Positions 36,566 through 48,712 are shown, counted from the first letter of the stretch. The stretch is 64,000 nt of DNA from Epiperipatus broadwayi (GCA_028023455.1 JAQFVV010000183.1:1895975-1959974); one strand, 5' to 3'. Made by a program: numbers and translations. The notes: generated by a model from the sequence alone, not told the origin.

Positions 36566-37214
36566 AAAGTAATTTTATTGTGTTTCCTTGTTGAAGAGAA
36601 GTTTATTCGGTAGAGATTAATCCATATTTGAAGTGTTCCATACTTGTCAATATATCATATAGTTGATTTCATTTTAACAATCTAGGATCTTTACCTCTGT
36701 ACTTCTGGCATGGACATCATTCTTAGTTTATGTTAATAGCTTTGTTAAGTTTCATACACTAACACCTTCTTACAGAATAAGAAAGACCGTCAAACGATCC
36801 ACCCTAATTTTAACTCTTATAATTAAAAAATAATGATAATAATAATTGAAAAATTTGACTTTCTGCCTCACAATAATAGCAAAAAATTATAAAGAAAAGT
36901 GAAAAAAAAAACGAATGAATATCAAAATATTTTTCATTACTTCCTGTTGTTCCTAAATATAAATCTTACTAATGTTCCATTAATTATTTTTTAGCATTAG
37001 CTATTTTTTTATTGAAAAGATATCTATAATCAGACAGAATTTTTTATAATCTCCAATTAAAAATATATATCTCATTTATTGGACAATACTATATTATAAT
37101 ACTCTTCATATTGTCTTAGTTATATATAAATAACATATCAAAATATCATAATAAGATGATTATTTTAAAATTTATTTAAAAAATTGTATTATTTAATTTT
37201 TTTTTCCCATTTAA
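36566..37214. other. AT-rich non-coding sequence
   Basis: Nothing recognised. Confidence 0.4.
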
Positions 37215-37645
37215 AAAAAAATAGCAAAAGAGCAATACAGAGACTTAAGATCACTCAAAGAAGTTAGAAGTAACAATGATATCGAAAATGAAATACATGG
37301 GTAAGATAACGAACAGGTGTTACTGATATGATTAAAAGAATTAAGAGACTGAAATCGAGTTAATTAAGAGACTGAAATGGAGTTAGTATGGACATATTGA
37401 TAGAAGAGATAATAATAGATGGACAATTGAAATCTTAACCGAATTCTGAGAGATTGTAAAAGATATAGAAAAAAACAAGATGTGAGATGGATGGATAAAA
37501 TAAGGAAGTATGCTGGTATAATGTGGAGAAAAGAAGCTAGAGATCAGAGAAGATGGATTGAACTTGGAGAAACTTTCACCCTGCAGTAATTCAATAATGA
37601 TTGAAAATGATGATAATGATAATGATGATGATGATGATAATTTAA
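37215..37645 (+). pseudogene. RTE-like LINE 3' fragment
   Basis: Matches the family's distal coding region and tail. Landmarks are AGCAATACAGAGACTTAAG (from the IQR.QTTQ segment), AGAATTAAGAGACTGAAAT (KRIKRLKW) and a direct internal duplication of that segment near 37340-37385. Next come GATGTGAGATGGATGGATAA, GATTGAACTTGGAGAAACTT, CCCTGCAGTAATTC and a tail of GATGATGATGATGATAAT (37620-37645). The coding frame is broken by stops. The duplicated stretch is an oddity of this copy. Confidence 0.8.
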
Positions 37646-38217
37646 ATACTATATAAAAAATACTCCCAACATTTTGTTTTTTATTTATAGACTTTTTTGA
37701 AGATTTTAATTTACTTGTGCACTTTCGATATTTTCCCATATTCACACAATGCACACATTAATAAATGTTTAATTGTCAAAGTGTTTATGTATATTTTTAT
37801 AATATTTGTTTTACTAAAATATTTTGGGATCATTCTCAAACAAATGGTATTTAAATAGAAAATTATAATTTTAAATATTTTCAAAAGTAAATATAAAAAA
37901 TTGAGATATAAGTTGATATATGTGAGTGCTTTTGCTAATGTATAAATAGTCATCATTTGAACAGTTTTTATCCACCTAACTAAGTATATCTAGGTAGCTT
38001 TTTATTATCAATAGCTGGATTAGTTATGAGCTGAGTATATAAACTTGTGAGTTGATTTTGTTTTCAATCCAGCTAAATATATTGATTATTTACTTTTAAA
38101 AACAGAAAACATTAGTGGAATAAATTCAGTTATATGGTAGGAAGAAATTAAAGCAAATAGAGATTAGCTACAAAATGATATAAATGAAAGTCTAAAAAAA
38201 TTATATCTTTTTTAAAT
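37646..38217. other. AT-rich non-coding sequence
   Basis: Nothing recognised. Confidence 0.4.
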
Positions 38218-38960
38218 AATGCTTTTATAAATTTATTTAATGCACATTGATTATGTAAGTAATATTTACCATGGCAATAAGCCCAAATCATGTGTGGTTG
38301 AAAATGCGAAGGTAAGGACATCTACAGGTCTTAACCACAAGCTTATGCATTGGAAGAAAAGAAAAGAACCCTTCTTTACTTCAACCTACTTTCTGTATAA
38401 ATAGGTGAATCTGAAGTGGTTAGACCTGAGGGCATGAAGCTATTCAATACTTCACTGGTTAAGTCCACAATTCCTATTATACATTAGTACTCGCAAAATC
38501 TTTGGATTTATAATGAGTCAATGGAAAGATCTTATAGTTAGAAATCTATTATGATAATTTAAAGTTGTAATTATAAATTTATTTAATGCACATTGATTAC
38601 ATAAGTAATATTTACCAAGGCAATAAACCTAAAGTATGTGCAGTTGAAAATGTGAAGGTAGGGACCTCTACAGGTCTTAACCACAAGTTTGTGCATTGGA
38701 AGAAAAGAGAGAAATCCTTCTTTACTTCAACATACAAGTCTTAACCACAAGCTTACGCATTGTAAGAAAAGAGGGGAACCCTTCTTTACTTCAACCTACT
38801 TTCTATATAAATAGCACTATTTATATAGAAAGTAGGTTGAAGTAAAGAAGGGTTCTCCTCTTTTCTTCCAATGCATAAGCTTGTGGTTAAGACCTGTAGA
38901 GGTCCCAACTTTCGCATTTTCAACCGCACATGCTTTAGGTTTATTGCCTTGGTAAATAAG
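38218..38960. repeat. Tandem and inverted copies of a 350-bp repeat
   Basis: Copy 1 (about 38218-38570) contains ATTTATTTAATGCACATTGA, GACATCTACAGGTCTTAACC and AACCCTTCTTTACTTCAACC, and ends near TTTAAAGTTGTAATTATAA. Copy 2 starts at once (38571) and is rearranged: after about 130 bp it jumps to a second partial copy (38735-38816). That partial copy faces an inverted one (38817-38960), giving an almost loop-free palindrome of about 85 bp per arm centred near 38817. Further members lie at 50690-50815 and 53400-53775. The ends AGTTGTAATTATAAATTTAT appear in inverted orientation in the 50.7-kb copy, so they may act as terminal inverted repeats. Confidence 0.75.
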
Positions 38961-39168
38961 GCTTTTATGTAAACAGCTGACTATAAAGTAAAAAATTATG
39001 AAGTAACCCAACTAAATAATATATTGGGTCATTTCATGAAAGCATTTGAGGTATTTTTTTTTTTGTTTTTATGGCCTCAAATGCTTTTGTAAAATGACAC
39101 AAGTTTTTAAGTCGGATTACTTTGCTATATTTCTACTTTTTACTCCACTGTTTACAATAAGGCATTAT
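38961..39168. repeat. Foldback element, about 90-bp arms
   Basis: The left arm (about 38961-39055: GTAAACAGCTGACTATAAAG, TGGGTCATTTCATGAAAGCA) pairs imperfectly with the right arm (about 39075-39168, complement of GTAAACAGTGGAGTAAAAAG and GTCATTTTACAAAAGCATTT). The loop is T-rich. The inner 25 bp per arm is best preserved (GCATTTGAGG against CCTCAAATGC). Confidence 0.65.
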
Positions 39169-39454
39169 TTTAAAAAAAATCTTTTTTTTAATATTATTTT
39201 TTTAATTTTTCCTTATAAATAAAACATATAACTTCAATTTAAATAATATCAATTTCTTCATCAATATAATGTCAATTTTCTATAACTGAGTTAAAATATA
39301 TTAATAAAATTGTATTCTGTAAGTATAATATTCCCATTGGCTCGAATGCTAAGGAGTTTTCTTGGGAAGCATAAGAATGTGAATTAGTGTTTAAATAGGA
39401 ATTGATTTTTTTTTTCATTATTAATTCAAAAATGTGAACATACTGATGGAGACA
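39169..39454. other. AT-rich non-coding sequence
   Basis: Nothing recognised. Confidence 0.4.
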
Positions 39455-39712
39455 CAGACAGGCAAGTTAATATAAAGAAAGTGGGTTATTGGTTTTTATG
39501 CTGGGTTTGGGAAAATATAAGGAGGATTTAGATATAAAGGCCATAGAGTTGACAAAGATTATGTTGTGTAAATGGGATAGAACAGATTATGGGAAAACTT
39601 AGGGTGAGGAATGGAAGGTAAAATGGCTAACAGGTTTTTTTGGACATAGTTGCTGAGAGATTCCTGACTTCGTTTAAGGAGAAGTCATGGTACATCACAT
39701 CACATCACATAA
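39455..39712 (+). mobile_element. 3' end fragment of the 23-kb LINE family
   Basis: Closely matches the last 240 bp of the LINE at 23020-24195: TTTTTATGCTGGGTTTGGGA, GGCCATAGAGTTGACAAAGA, GGCTAACAGGTTTTTTTGG, CATAGTTGCTGAGAGATTCC, and a tail ACATCACATCACATCACAT at 39693-39711. The tail has more repeat units than the 23-kb copy, as expected for short-repeat-tailed LINEs. Confidence 0.85.
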
Positions 39713-40473
39713 AAACATTTAGAAAGTAAATGATTATTTATTGATTGGATCAATTTTCTTTTTTTTTTTAAATAATATTTAATAAATAATAAGCAAATAG
39801 CTCTCTAGCTTTGCTTAGTTAGTGAATAAAACAAGATTGAAAAACCACTCAAACTCTCATTATTCATAAATAAAAAAACCTGTTGGTAATGTTTTTTCCC
39901 CATTACAAGTGAGTTTCATAAAGGTTTTTGCTCTAATCTTTTGTTTTACTTTTATAAAAATATGTTTCAAATAGATTTCAAAGCACTGTAATAGCTATCA
40001 AATGTGTATATAGTAAGCCATAAGATCAGTTAATAACAATACTCTTTAACAAGTAGTCGCCACCCAAACAAATGCCAAATTATACGTTCTAAATAATTCA
40101 GAATAGAAATAATATGCACTGACCTCAAGATATATCCATATTTTTTTTTCATTTCATTCTATTACAAGGGAATCCTGTTTATATGATTAAATAATTATAA
40201 AGTGGTATAATAAATCTCTTCCTATATTAAAGTCTGCAGGATTACAAGATAAATCGTTTCATAATTCAAAAACTTATAAAAATGTACCTGTTCATAAAAA
40301 AAAAATGTATGAATAATTATAGTACTGTAATCATTTTCTGTTAATATGACAATAATGATAAATATATTTACTCATCATCAGTTTATGGGAAAGTACAACC
40401 CATTTTATATAATATATGTAGATACTGTCATGTAGTAAGAATTTTTCTGTTATAATATGTCTTCAAGATTCTT
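39713..40473. other. AT-rich non-coding sequence
   Basis: Nothing recognised. It is the left flank of the large LINE. Confidence 0.4.
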
Positions 40474-40487
40474 AAATAAAACTTCTA
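40474..40487 (+). repeat. Left target-site duplication of the 6.3-kb LINE
   Basis: AAATAAAACTTCTA here is identical to 46746-46759 on the other side of the element, which fixes both boundaries. Confidence 0.85.
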
Positions 40488-40629
40488 CTTTCCGCTTTTG
40501 GCAGCTATCTTTGCAACTGGTCTTATTAAAAGCGTCCCTTTGCGATTCAGTTTCAAGAAGACAGGGACGATTGTCCCCTTACCTTTACGTCTTTTATTCA
40601 AGGTAAGTCGGTTTTAAACATTATTTATT

Positions 40630-43021
40630 ATGGAAAGTGATAATATAATCGATAATTCTCAAATTAATGTTAACCCCGATCTCAGCATTCAACCTAGCAA
40701 TGCAGCCATCGGTCGTAAATATTATAGCCTTAGATCTAATCTAAATGCAACTAAACTAACTTCTACTACAAATAAAAACCCACAAACCAATAAATCAAAT
40801 GAAAACACCATCACAAATATCAACAAAAGTTTAGAAAATACTCAACTTACCCCTAATATAAACAATAGCATAAATATCTCATCAAGCGAAACTATTGAAA
40901 TCCTTAACAATACAAGCAAAAACCAATCATCTCCTCTCCGAAGATTTTACGCTCCCGCAGAAGACTCTAATGAGCAATTTTCTTTGCCCTATAATACCCT
41001 GAAAACCATATCTGAAAATAGTAGATAAAATTTCCAACAAGATGATATCGGCGAATTTTTTAAAGTTAAAACTTTTCCACCAGAGGTCGACAAAACCAGC
41101 GCTGTCACATTACAGTTTGTCAACAGTAAATTTAAAAATCAAAAAGAAGAAATAAATTTTAAAACTAATAAACCTCATTCCAAAACAAACAAAGATTATA
41201 GCACAGAACAATCCATTGCTACATCAGCCAACTTGCAATCTAAACCAATTTCCTCATTTCCAATATTGAAAAATTCCACTACGTACGCAAATATCATAAG
41301 GTCTAAAAATTCTGAGAGAATCTCCGAAAATATTAAGGCCGATAATTTCAATGAACTATATTTGAATATCTCAGAATTAGACACAGAACAAGAATCAAAC
41401 ACTCTAGAAAATGTCTCATTTAATATAAACGATCTTAATGATGACATGTTCCTAAAAATAAATAACGAATTTAACAAAACGATTCCCAACACTCTGTATA
41501 AATCGTTTACAAACTACTACAGCGATAAGTCATTAATATTAGCCATAACAAATCAACAATGTGCGTTATATAAGTTCCCTCTAGAACAATTATACAGTCT
41601 AATCAATCAAAATCAATTAGGCAGAGGCATTCACATGATCCTTAATCATCCCAATGACCGCTATGTTATCGTTGAGTTTAAAACGTGGGCGGACCGTATG
41701 AACTTTTAAAAATAACTACCGATCTTTGGGAAATTATATACTTTGCTCCATAGATATGAACCGTCCAGTTACACTATCTGGCAGAATTCAAAACTGCCCT
41801 GCCCATTTGAAAGAACAAGAACTACAAGACATCCTTATTAATTATGGTTCAATTAGTAAATTTAAACACCTACTAAACCCTCACTTCGAAGATCAAATTC
41901 TATCCAATACAGTTGTCTTCACACTTACCTTAAAGAAAAACATTATACCCACTGACATACCCACCATTATTACTGCAAGAGGCTCTCCTATGGTTTTGAC
42001 CTTCAGGGAAGTACAGCCACAATGTTTCTTCTGCCTTCAAAGAACACACCTTATTAAAGATTGTGCAGCAAGAATATGCATACACTGTGGTATTAAAAAG
42101 AATAAAGTTCACAGATGCCCTGGTAGACCTATTAATACGGCTATCACATCCTTAAATAGACAATCACCATATGGGACTAATTCATACAGCAACCTCACAA
42201 TCCCAGACAATCTGACTCAAATAAATCCTCCAACAAACCCTCTCACATCCAAACCTATCTTTCAAAATGAAAATCTTCAAGAAAGAACAAACACCAACCT
42301 CTACACTAATAGTAGTGAATCAGAGAACCAAGCAATAACATATACTGCTACTAAACCAATCTCTCAAACCAATAATACTCAAGATCATTCATTAGATACA
42401 TATTGTACTAATCCCCGAGAAACAATGCTAGGCCAAACTCTTTCTACAAAAGAAGACAATATGACCAAACCATCTAACGAGAGCAAGGAAAACCCAGGCG
42501 ATGAAGAAAATACACTTAAAAAATTTCAAAAAAATTCATCTATAACAACTCCCACCCAGCTTAAAACCAATGATGCTTCATCATTCGTGCCAGCTAAGTC
42601 TAATAAACCTAAACAAAGTGATCCACAAACTGTCCTCAATTCTTCAATGCCTGCAGTAATCAACCATCCAGATGAAAAGACTTATCAAACACTCAACCCA
42701 AAAGTCAGCATAATTAATGTTTCACAACAGTTACAGCAAACCGAAAATGACTCAGATCTAAAATTTAAACCAAATTCTTATAACAATAAAAAAACACTTT
42801 CATCAAAAGTACAGGAAAAAGAAAACAACACTACTAAACTAAAAAACCCCAGAAACCAACACAACAAATACCCAAAATACAAATAAGAAAATTAAAAGAA
42901 AATCAATTCGCTCAGATAAATCAAGCTCTGATGATGACAGCTCCCATCAATACATTATTCACCACCACCCGCTAGCAAACAAATCTCAGATATATCCAGC
43001 ACAAAGCTTCACAAATCCATA
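40630..43021 (+). pseudogene. LINE ORF1 (nucleic-acid-binding protein), broken
   Basis: The ATG at 40630 opens a Ser/Thr/Asn-rich N-terminus (MESDNIIDNSQINVNPDLSI). An in-frame TAA at 41026-41028 interrupts it, after which the same frame continues to 41709. A one-base shift near 41705 moves to the next frame, which runs to 42886. That frame contains an RRM-like stretch (LQDILINYGSISKFKHLLN) and then a zinc-knuckle pair: CFFCLQRTHLIKDC (CX2CX4HX4C, about 42023-42064) and CIHCGIKKNKVHRC (about 42077-42118). A long polar, Asn/Thr-rich tail follows. After a further shift it ends KRKSIRSDKSSSDDDSSHQ...FTNP with a stop at 43019-43021. ORF1 proteins of such elements bind the element RNA in a ribonucleoprotein particle. 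Confidence 0.8.
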
Positions 43022-43275
43022 GAAAAAGAGGAAAACCATGGATCCTATAACCATCGATACCATTGATCCATCTGATGAATCTCAGACAGATTACACTACT
43101 TCATCAGACACCGAAGAGTTCATGGATCGTTTCCTCAACCAAAAAATATATCACCAATCCATCCACAAGTTCAATCACAAGACTCTGATTTCCAAACAAC
43201 ATCAGAACTCATTAACATGGAGATGCCCCACATTGACTTGGTACACTTTGCTGAGGACGGTTTGGATTAATCTAT

Positions 43276-46200
43276 CATGTTCTCAAAATTGCTGGCATTA
43301 ATATTCGCGGCATCAACTCAATTGATAGAGTTCTAGTATTAAAAACTGGCTCTCGCTCTGCTCCCTCATATACTTCTTATGGGTGAAACTAAATATCACC
43401 ATAAGACTGATCATAAAATATTATCTCTTCTCTCAGCTCTCGGATTTACTAGATTTTCCATAGGCCATTCTGCTTCAGGTGGAGTCGGTATTCTTCTCAG
43501 CAAGTCAACACCACCAAATAGTTTTAGTATTCTATTTCTAGATGCCAATATTATAGTCATAGAATAGACTATTGGGGTTATCCGATCATCATAGCTTATA
43601 TATATACAGCCAAAGACACCTCTCAATATCTAAAAATAATCCATATCCTAAATGCCATCAACGCTAACAGAGCCTCTCCTACTATTCTTCTGGGAGACTT
43701 TAACACTACATACAATACTTCAACAAGAGATTTTTGCATCTAATAAATCGAATTAATGTGTGGAGAGGTTTCTTCCCTCCTGAAGCCTACTCTTTCTATA
43801 CTAAAACTAAAAGTCCCTGATTGATTTGGTTTTCACACCCCAGACCTCCATTTCAACCTTGATGCAGCTTTGCCCTGTTGCTTTTCTGATCATATGGCTC
43901 TAATCTTACAACTACACCTATTGCAATCCCTACACCAATTGATGGACCTGGTAAAACCATGCATGATCACCCAATCAAATATGACGAAGCGATAGTGTCT
44001 GAGGCATACATCCTTTTCAGAAAATAAACATCCTTTCCCTGCCTGCTGAGGAGGGCTGGTTTTCCTTCATTGGAATACTTCAGTCCATATTAAATCACCA
44101 CACCAGGAAAATCAAAGGACCTAATGCCTTCTAAATGACCTAACAGACATTAATATACAACTTCAAGCATCACAGCAAAATTTCACAAATACAGAAAAAA
44201 TTATCTTCCTTAAAAATGTCTACAAAATCAAGCAAAAGTCCCTTGCAGAATATATATCCATCAGAAGAGCCAAATGTTTTTTAGCACAACAACACTGCTG
44301 GTCGAGAGACTATCTCAGATGGGCATGGGATACAATAAAAAACAAATCACTCCCTTATCCATTAATTCTAATGGATCCCAATCTTATTGGCTTTCCAATG
44401 ATGCAGCACATCAGCAAACAATTCTGCCAATTAATGCAAAAAGATGGAGCTCCTCCTATAAACAGCTGGTTAGATGCTGCTGACCCGGCGAACATGGCAT
44501 CACGGAAATCCAAATCAAAAGAAGATAACATCTTTCCTGATGGTGTTCATCTGGCCTTCATGGCATCCCAAATTTCCTTCTCAAACACCTCAGTCAATTC
44601 ACTGTGCCAATTATTAAAAAAATGATTGATCACCTAGCCTCCGGCAACAGAAACATAACAGATCTTTACCAGTGCACTCTCCTTTTATTAAAAAAGAAAC
44701 CACTAAACGACATTAACAGTATCCACCAATTTCATACCCATTGCTTATCAAGATAATTGAGTAGTCATTAAAGATCAAATCCAAACTCAAATTCTTAGCC
44801 ATATCTCGTCAAACCAATAGGAAAAAAGGATCATCAACCTCGCATGCTATGTCCAATGTAACTGCACTGTTCAATTACATCAGAGGACATCGTAAATCAA
44901 AACCTATTGTTGTCCAGTGATGTTGTGCAGCATTTGATTCAGTCCAGATAAACATCCTTCTGGATATTCTGTTGGAATGCGACATTCCAGCTGGGATTGT
45001 ACAGATGATCAGCAATCTGCTCAACAACAGAGAGATTTTTCTCTCTTGATGGCAAGATCACACCAGGTTTCAAGCCATACAAGTCGATCCCTCAAGGATC
45101 CCGCTCAGTGCCCTTTTCTTCACAGCATACATCAACCCTCTTCTGATGGATATAGAAAAAAACCTCCCTGGAATTTTCCTTCCCTCTCTCAATAAAAGCT
45201 TCAATGTATTTGCATATATTGATGACATCATGGTTGTGCTTCCCACCATTAAATACCTTCCTAATCTCATGAACATATTAAACAGAAATACAGCGAAACT
45301 TGGCCTACAAATAAATTTTAACAAATCTTCCATCTGGAAGATAATGTCTGGTAAACAAATTAACTCTCCCTTTTCTGCAAAACCCCAAAGATACCTAGGT
45401 TTTCCAATCTACAAAACTCCAACTGCAATGGCAAGAGAGATTCAAGATGCAATCCTCCATTCAACTGAAGCCATCACCACTTCACTCTCTAGAGTATACC
45501 TTTCATTATATGGAAAGGTTGGCCTCCTCAACATGATCATAATGCCAAAAATCTCATATTATCTTCCATTCGTTAAAATGTCTAAACAGTTTCAAAATAA
45601 AATTAACCGATTATGCACCAAACTTCTCTGGAGAGGAAGGACAGTTGATCTATTAGCTTGCGAGGTATCCAACGACCACGCAGGTTCAATGGACTGTCAT
45701 TCCACTCAATACAAGCAATCATTTTACAGAAAACCCACAACACTCTACATAATCTGATCCTCTCCTGTGGATACTCTAACATTATTAAAAAAGTTACACC
45801 GACAGATCGTCCTCCACCCTCTTCCAGTTCATGGATAGCATCCCTAATACAACAACTACAACTTTATAACCTGATAACATCCTTTAACCTTAACCAAAAA
45901 ATCACCTTATGGGAAGCATACAATATAATCAACTATAATCAACAACCCATTAAAACCAGCCTAAAAATAACCAACCAAAGACTCATTACACACTTCAAAA
46001 GATGGAGTCTGGAACCCAAATTCCTTGACTTCATCATTAAAATAAATCTTAATGCGCTACCCACGAATTGGTTTCTTTATCACCGAAGAGGTTTTACCAG
46101 CATTGACCCTATATGTGGTCTGTGTGCTCGTGAAGATGAAACCATAGACCATATTATACACCGGTGCCCAAGACTTAAAACTCTAAAAGATATAATTATA

Positions 46201-46470
46201 ATCAATTCCAACATAAGACCTGATATGATTTTCTCACTCGAAAATGCCATTCATAATGAGATAATGCGTTTTTTTCAATAATAAGGCTTTCTACCTTTGT
46301 CCTTTATTCCATATGGATAGTGAGATGCAAAATTCTCATGGAATTACCCCGCCACAAATCATACCATTGTTCTATCAAACGCTCAAAAAATCAAGAAACG
46401 TGACCAGCTCCTTGCCTCCAGTAAAGTCTTTGCTGACACCTGGTCTTTAATTGCTCTTTCCTTTTCCTGA
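43276..46470 (+). pseudogene. LINE ORF2: AP-type endonuclease and reverse transcriptase, broken
   Basis: Pieces in order: KIAGINIRGINSIDRV (43283-43332), LLMGETK with the metal-binding glutamate (43373-43390), GGVGILLSK, LLGDFN (43687-43706) and SDHMAL (43886-43903), all expected of the apurinic-type endonuclease. The reverse transcriptase follows: motif A CCAAFDSV (about 44921-44944), a motif-B-like IPLSALFFTAYINPLL (45094-45145) and motif C FAYIDDIMVV (45208-45237). The C-terminal Cys/His cluster CGLCAREDETIDHIIHRC is at about 46115-46168. The reading then shifts frame near 46275 to RLSTFVLYSIWIVRCKI and ends DTWSLIALSFS with TGA at 46468-46470. In active relatives this protein nicks the target and copies the RNA in place. 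At least six frameshifts and several stops inactivate this copy. Confidence 0.85.
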
Positions 46471-46745
46471 TTATCAATTCCCACCTACCCAGCATTATAG
46501 AATAGTCATTTATAAAAGAAAATATTCATGTTTATATTAAAAATGCTAATACCATTAAACAAGTTCTTTGAATCTCTTCACTATATCTAACCACATAAGA
46601 GTATAACATTGTGCTCTTATAACATAATCTAGCCAGATGACATATAGAACATTATATAATCATATTATTGTACAATTTATTCATTTATTTATCCTTTATT
46701 AGTATGTAATCACTATTTATTGTTAATAAAATTTTTATTGAAATG

Positions 46746-46759
46746 AAATAAAACTTCTA
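46746..46759 (+). repeat. Right target-site duplication of the 6.3-kb LINE
   Basis: AAATAAAACTTCTA, identical to 40474-40487. Confidence 0.85.
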
Positions 46760-47639
46760 AGAAACAGGAAAGAGTTAGAAGTATGAAATGCAACAAGCTT
46801 TTGTCATTCAATCATTAAATAACTCAGAAAAGACACAGTATAATGGAGTTAGAAAAGCATTGTTTGTCTGTATGAATTTAAAAAAATTATCGATTGCATT
46901 TGCCTGTCAATTTATTTTTTATCCAGGAAAAAGCATTATCTTTGCATAAAGATATTTGTAAAGAGAGATTTTTTTTTCATCCAATAATTAGTTTGTTTTC
47001 TAAACTATTACATATTTAAAAATATAAAAATTCAAATACAAATTGGAAATACTGATGTTGCTGCAATTAGAACTTTTCCATGAGCTTTAAAACTTTTGAC
47101 CCAAGAAGGAAATTACGTTTTCAAACACATTTTTCAAGTTGACAAGATAGGGCTTACTGGAACTGAAAGTCATTCTGTATTTAGATTTGTAAAACTGCTT
47201 CTGGTTTTAAAGCATCAAAATATTGTATAACCACTAGTTACTAGAAAGGTTTAAGGTGATTAAAAAAATTGAAACATCATTATTGGTTGTTTGTAAAAAC
47301 ACACACACACACACACATTTTTAGCAACTGATTTAAAAATTATTTTTACTGAAAGTAAAAAAATATTGTCATAATGAAAATCTTGATTTTAAAATCATGC
47401 TAATTGAATTTTCAATAACACTACATTTCATACTGGGTATTTTGCTTGATTGTATAGCCATATAAAAGTTTTATTTTATTCATATACTACATCTATCATT
47501 CACAGCATGAATCATAAAGTTATTGGTGTTGTAAAATGTTTTTATTTCTGCTTTACAGTATAATAAATGAAACAAATATAAGTAAGAAAGGAAAATAATG
47601 TTTAAGGCTATTAAAAGAATTTGATATACCATATAATAC
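46760..47639. other. AT-rich non-coding sequence
   Basis: A short (CA)n tract at 47300-47319; nothing else recognised. Confidence 0.45.
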
Positions 47640-47760
47640 TAAATCATCCATGCACTTTACTACTGTTACACAATGCTTTATTTACTACCCTCTCTTACAG
47701 TTTATAGTTTCAATTGCCCCAACAATCTTCTTCAGAACTCTTATATCTCCTAGCTTCAAT
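47640..47760 (-). repeat. CTGAAGAA-stem-GAAACT element (copy 2)
   Basis: Minus-strand arrangement as at 34790-34905: TTCTGAAGAAGATTGTTGG, GGCAATTGAAACTATAAACT, then GTAAATAAAGCATTGTGTAA. ATTG and CAAT flank the loop and can pair, placing a short stem between CTGAAGA and GAAAC. Confidence 0.55.
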
Positions 47761-48103
47761 TTCTAAATTCAAATTTTAAAAAAAAATTACCATTATACTT
47801 TTAGAATTTGGATGTTTTAGACTGGGTAAAAGTTGTTGATCAGGCTTGAAAATTTATTACTTCATGTTTGTTGATTGAATAGTGGGGGAAAAAATATCCT
47901 GAAACTGTCCATTTTCATAAAAAATATTAATTATTTTTATTAATTTAGAAATTGTAAACAAATACATTATCTTATAAAGTAGAAGAAAGCCAAATGCAAG
48001 AATTGTTTGAATCATATTCTTTGCCATTAAAAAATGAAGAGCTGGTAGTGATGGAACAAATAACAGCTGATAAATTAAAAACTGATGAAGCTGGTGAAAT
48101 TGT
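47761..48103. other. AT-rich non-coding sequence
   Basis: An accidental 85-codon hydrophobic minus-strand frame only. Confidence 0.4.
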
Positions 48104-48705
48104 ATGTTAAACAAAAGTAGATTTGACTATTTGAAGGTTTGCCAATTTTTTTACCAATTGGAAACTGACAATGAAACCCTCCAGCAATTCCTACTTAAAG
48201 GTTCTTTTCTGCTTGGCATGAGAAATCTCATCAAGTCCTGCCTTTCCTTGCACAGAAATACCATCTTCAACCTCCAAGAATCCATAGAAACAGGAGTCTT
48301 TGCAGCTATTAGACTGTCAATTTTTCTCATCTATGCTGTCTGGTTACTCCGATGTGCCATCATCCTTGACCAGAGAGTACATTCAGTCAAACAAAAGCTC
48401 TTGGACCTAATTCACACTCTCAAAACCCGAGATACCAAACTAGCCCCACCTCCACTCCTCACAGACACTTGGGCAATCCTCCAACTCCCATCCTCTCAGC
48501 CTCTGTCATAGGACTCAATCACAAAGACATGCTTTTCTAACCAGCCTGAACTACACACCATTTCCCTTCTCCACTTCCCATTCCCCTTTTACATGTATCC
48601 TCCCCTCTTACCATTTTGTTCCTGAAATTTCATTTGTTTCACTGTATCTGTTGTTTTTTGTTGTTGTTTTTTTTTGATGAATAAACATCTCATCACTGAG
48701 AAAAA
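48104..48705 (+). pseudogene. 3' fragment of a LINE related to the 40-kb element
   Basis: A 135-codon frame encodes the extreme C-terminus of an ORF2-like protein: AAIRLSIFLIYAVWLLRCAI (compare SIIRLSTFVLYSIWIVRC at 46.28 kb), a helical segment, and TDTWAILQLPSSQPLS (compare DTWSLIALSFS), ending at 48511. The 3' UTR is about 190 bp, pyrimidine-rich and unrelated to that of the 40-kb element, with AATAAA at 48681-48686 and a run of ten A's at 48703-48712. The 5' end is lost somewhere near 48104-48130. It is intact over the surviving region, so it is younger than, or less decayed than, its relatives. No target duplication was found. Confidence 0.75.
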
Positions 48706-48712
48706 AAAAAGA

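Larger units (their letters stand above)
40488..46745 (+). mobile_element. Near full-length two-ORF non-LTR retrotransposon
   Basis: An element of about 6.26 kb bounded by a 14-bp target duplication. It starts CTTTCCGCTTTTGGCAGC and has a 140-bp G+C-richer 5' UTR, an ORF1 with zinc knuckle (40630 to about 43021), an ORF2 with endonuclease and reverse transcriptase (about 43276-46470), and a 275-bp 3' UTR containing AATAAA (46726-46731), without a long poly-A tract. The two-ORF layout with a Cys-rich ORF1 and an AP-type endonuclease is that of L1/Tx1-like and related clades; the exact clade is not resolved. Codon and base use is richer in C than the surroundings. Many frameshifts and stops make it inactive. 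Related fragments lie at 33385-33835 and 48104-48700. Confidence 0.85.
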
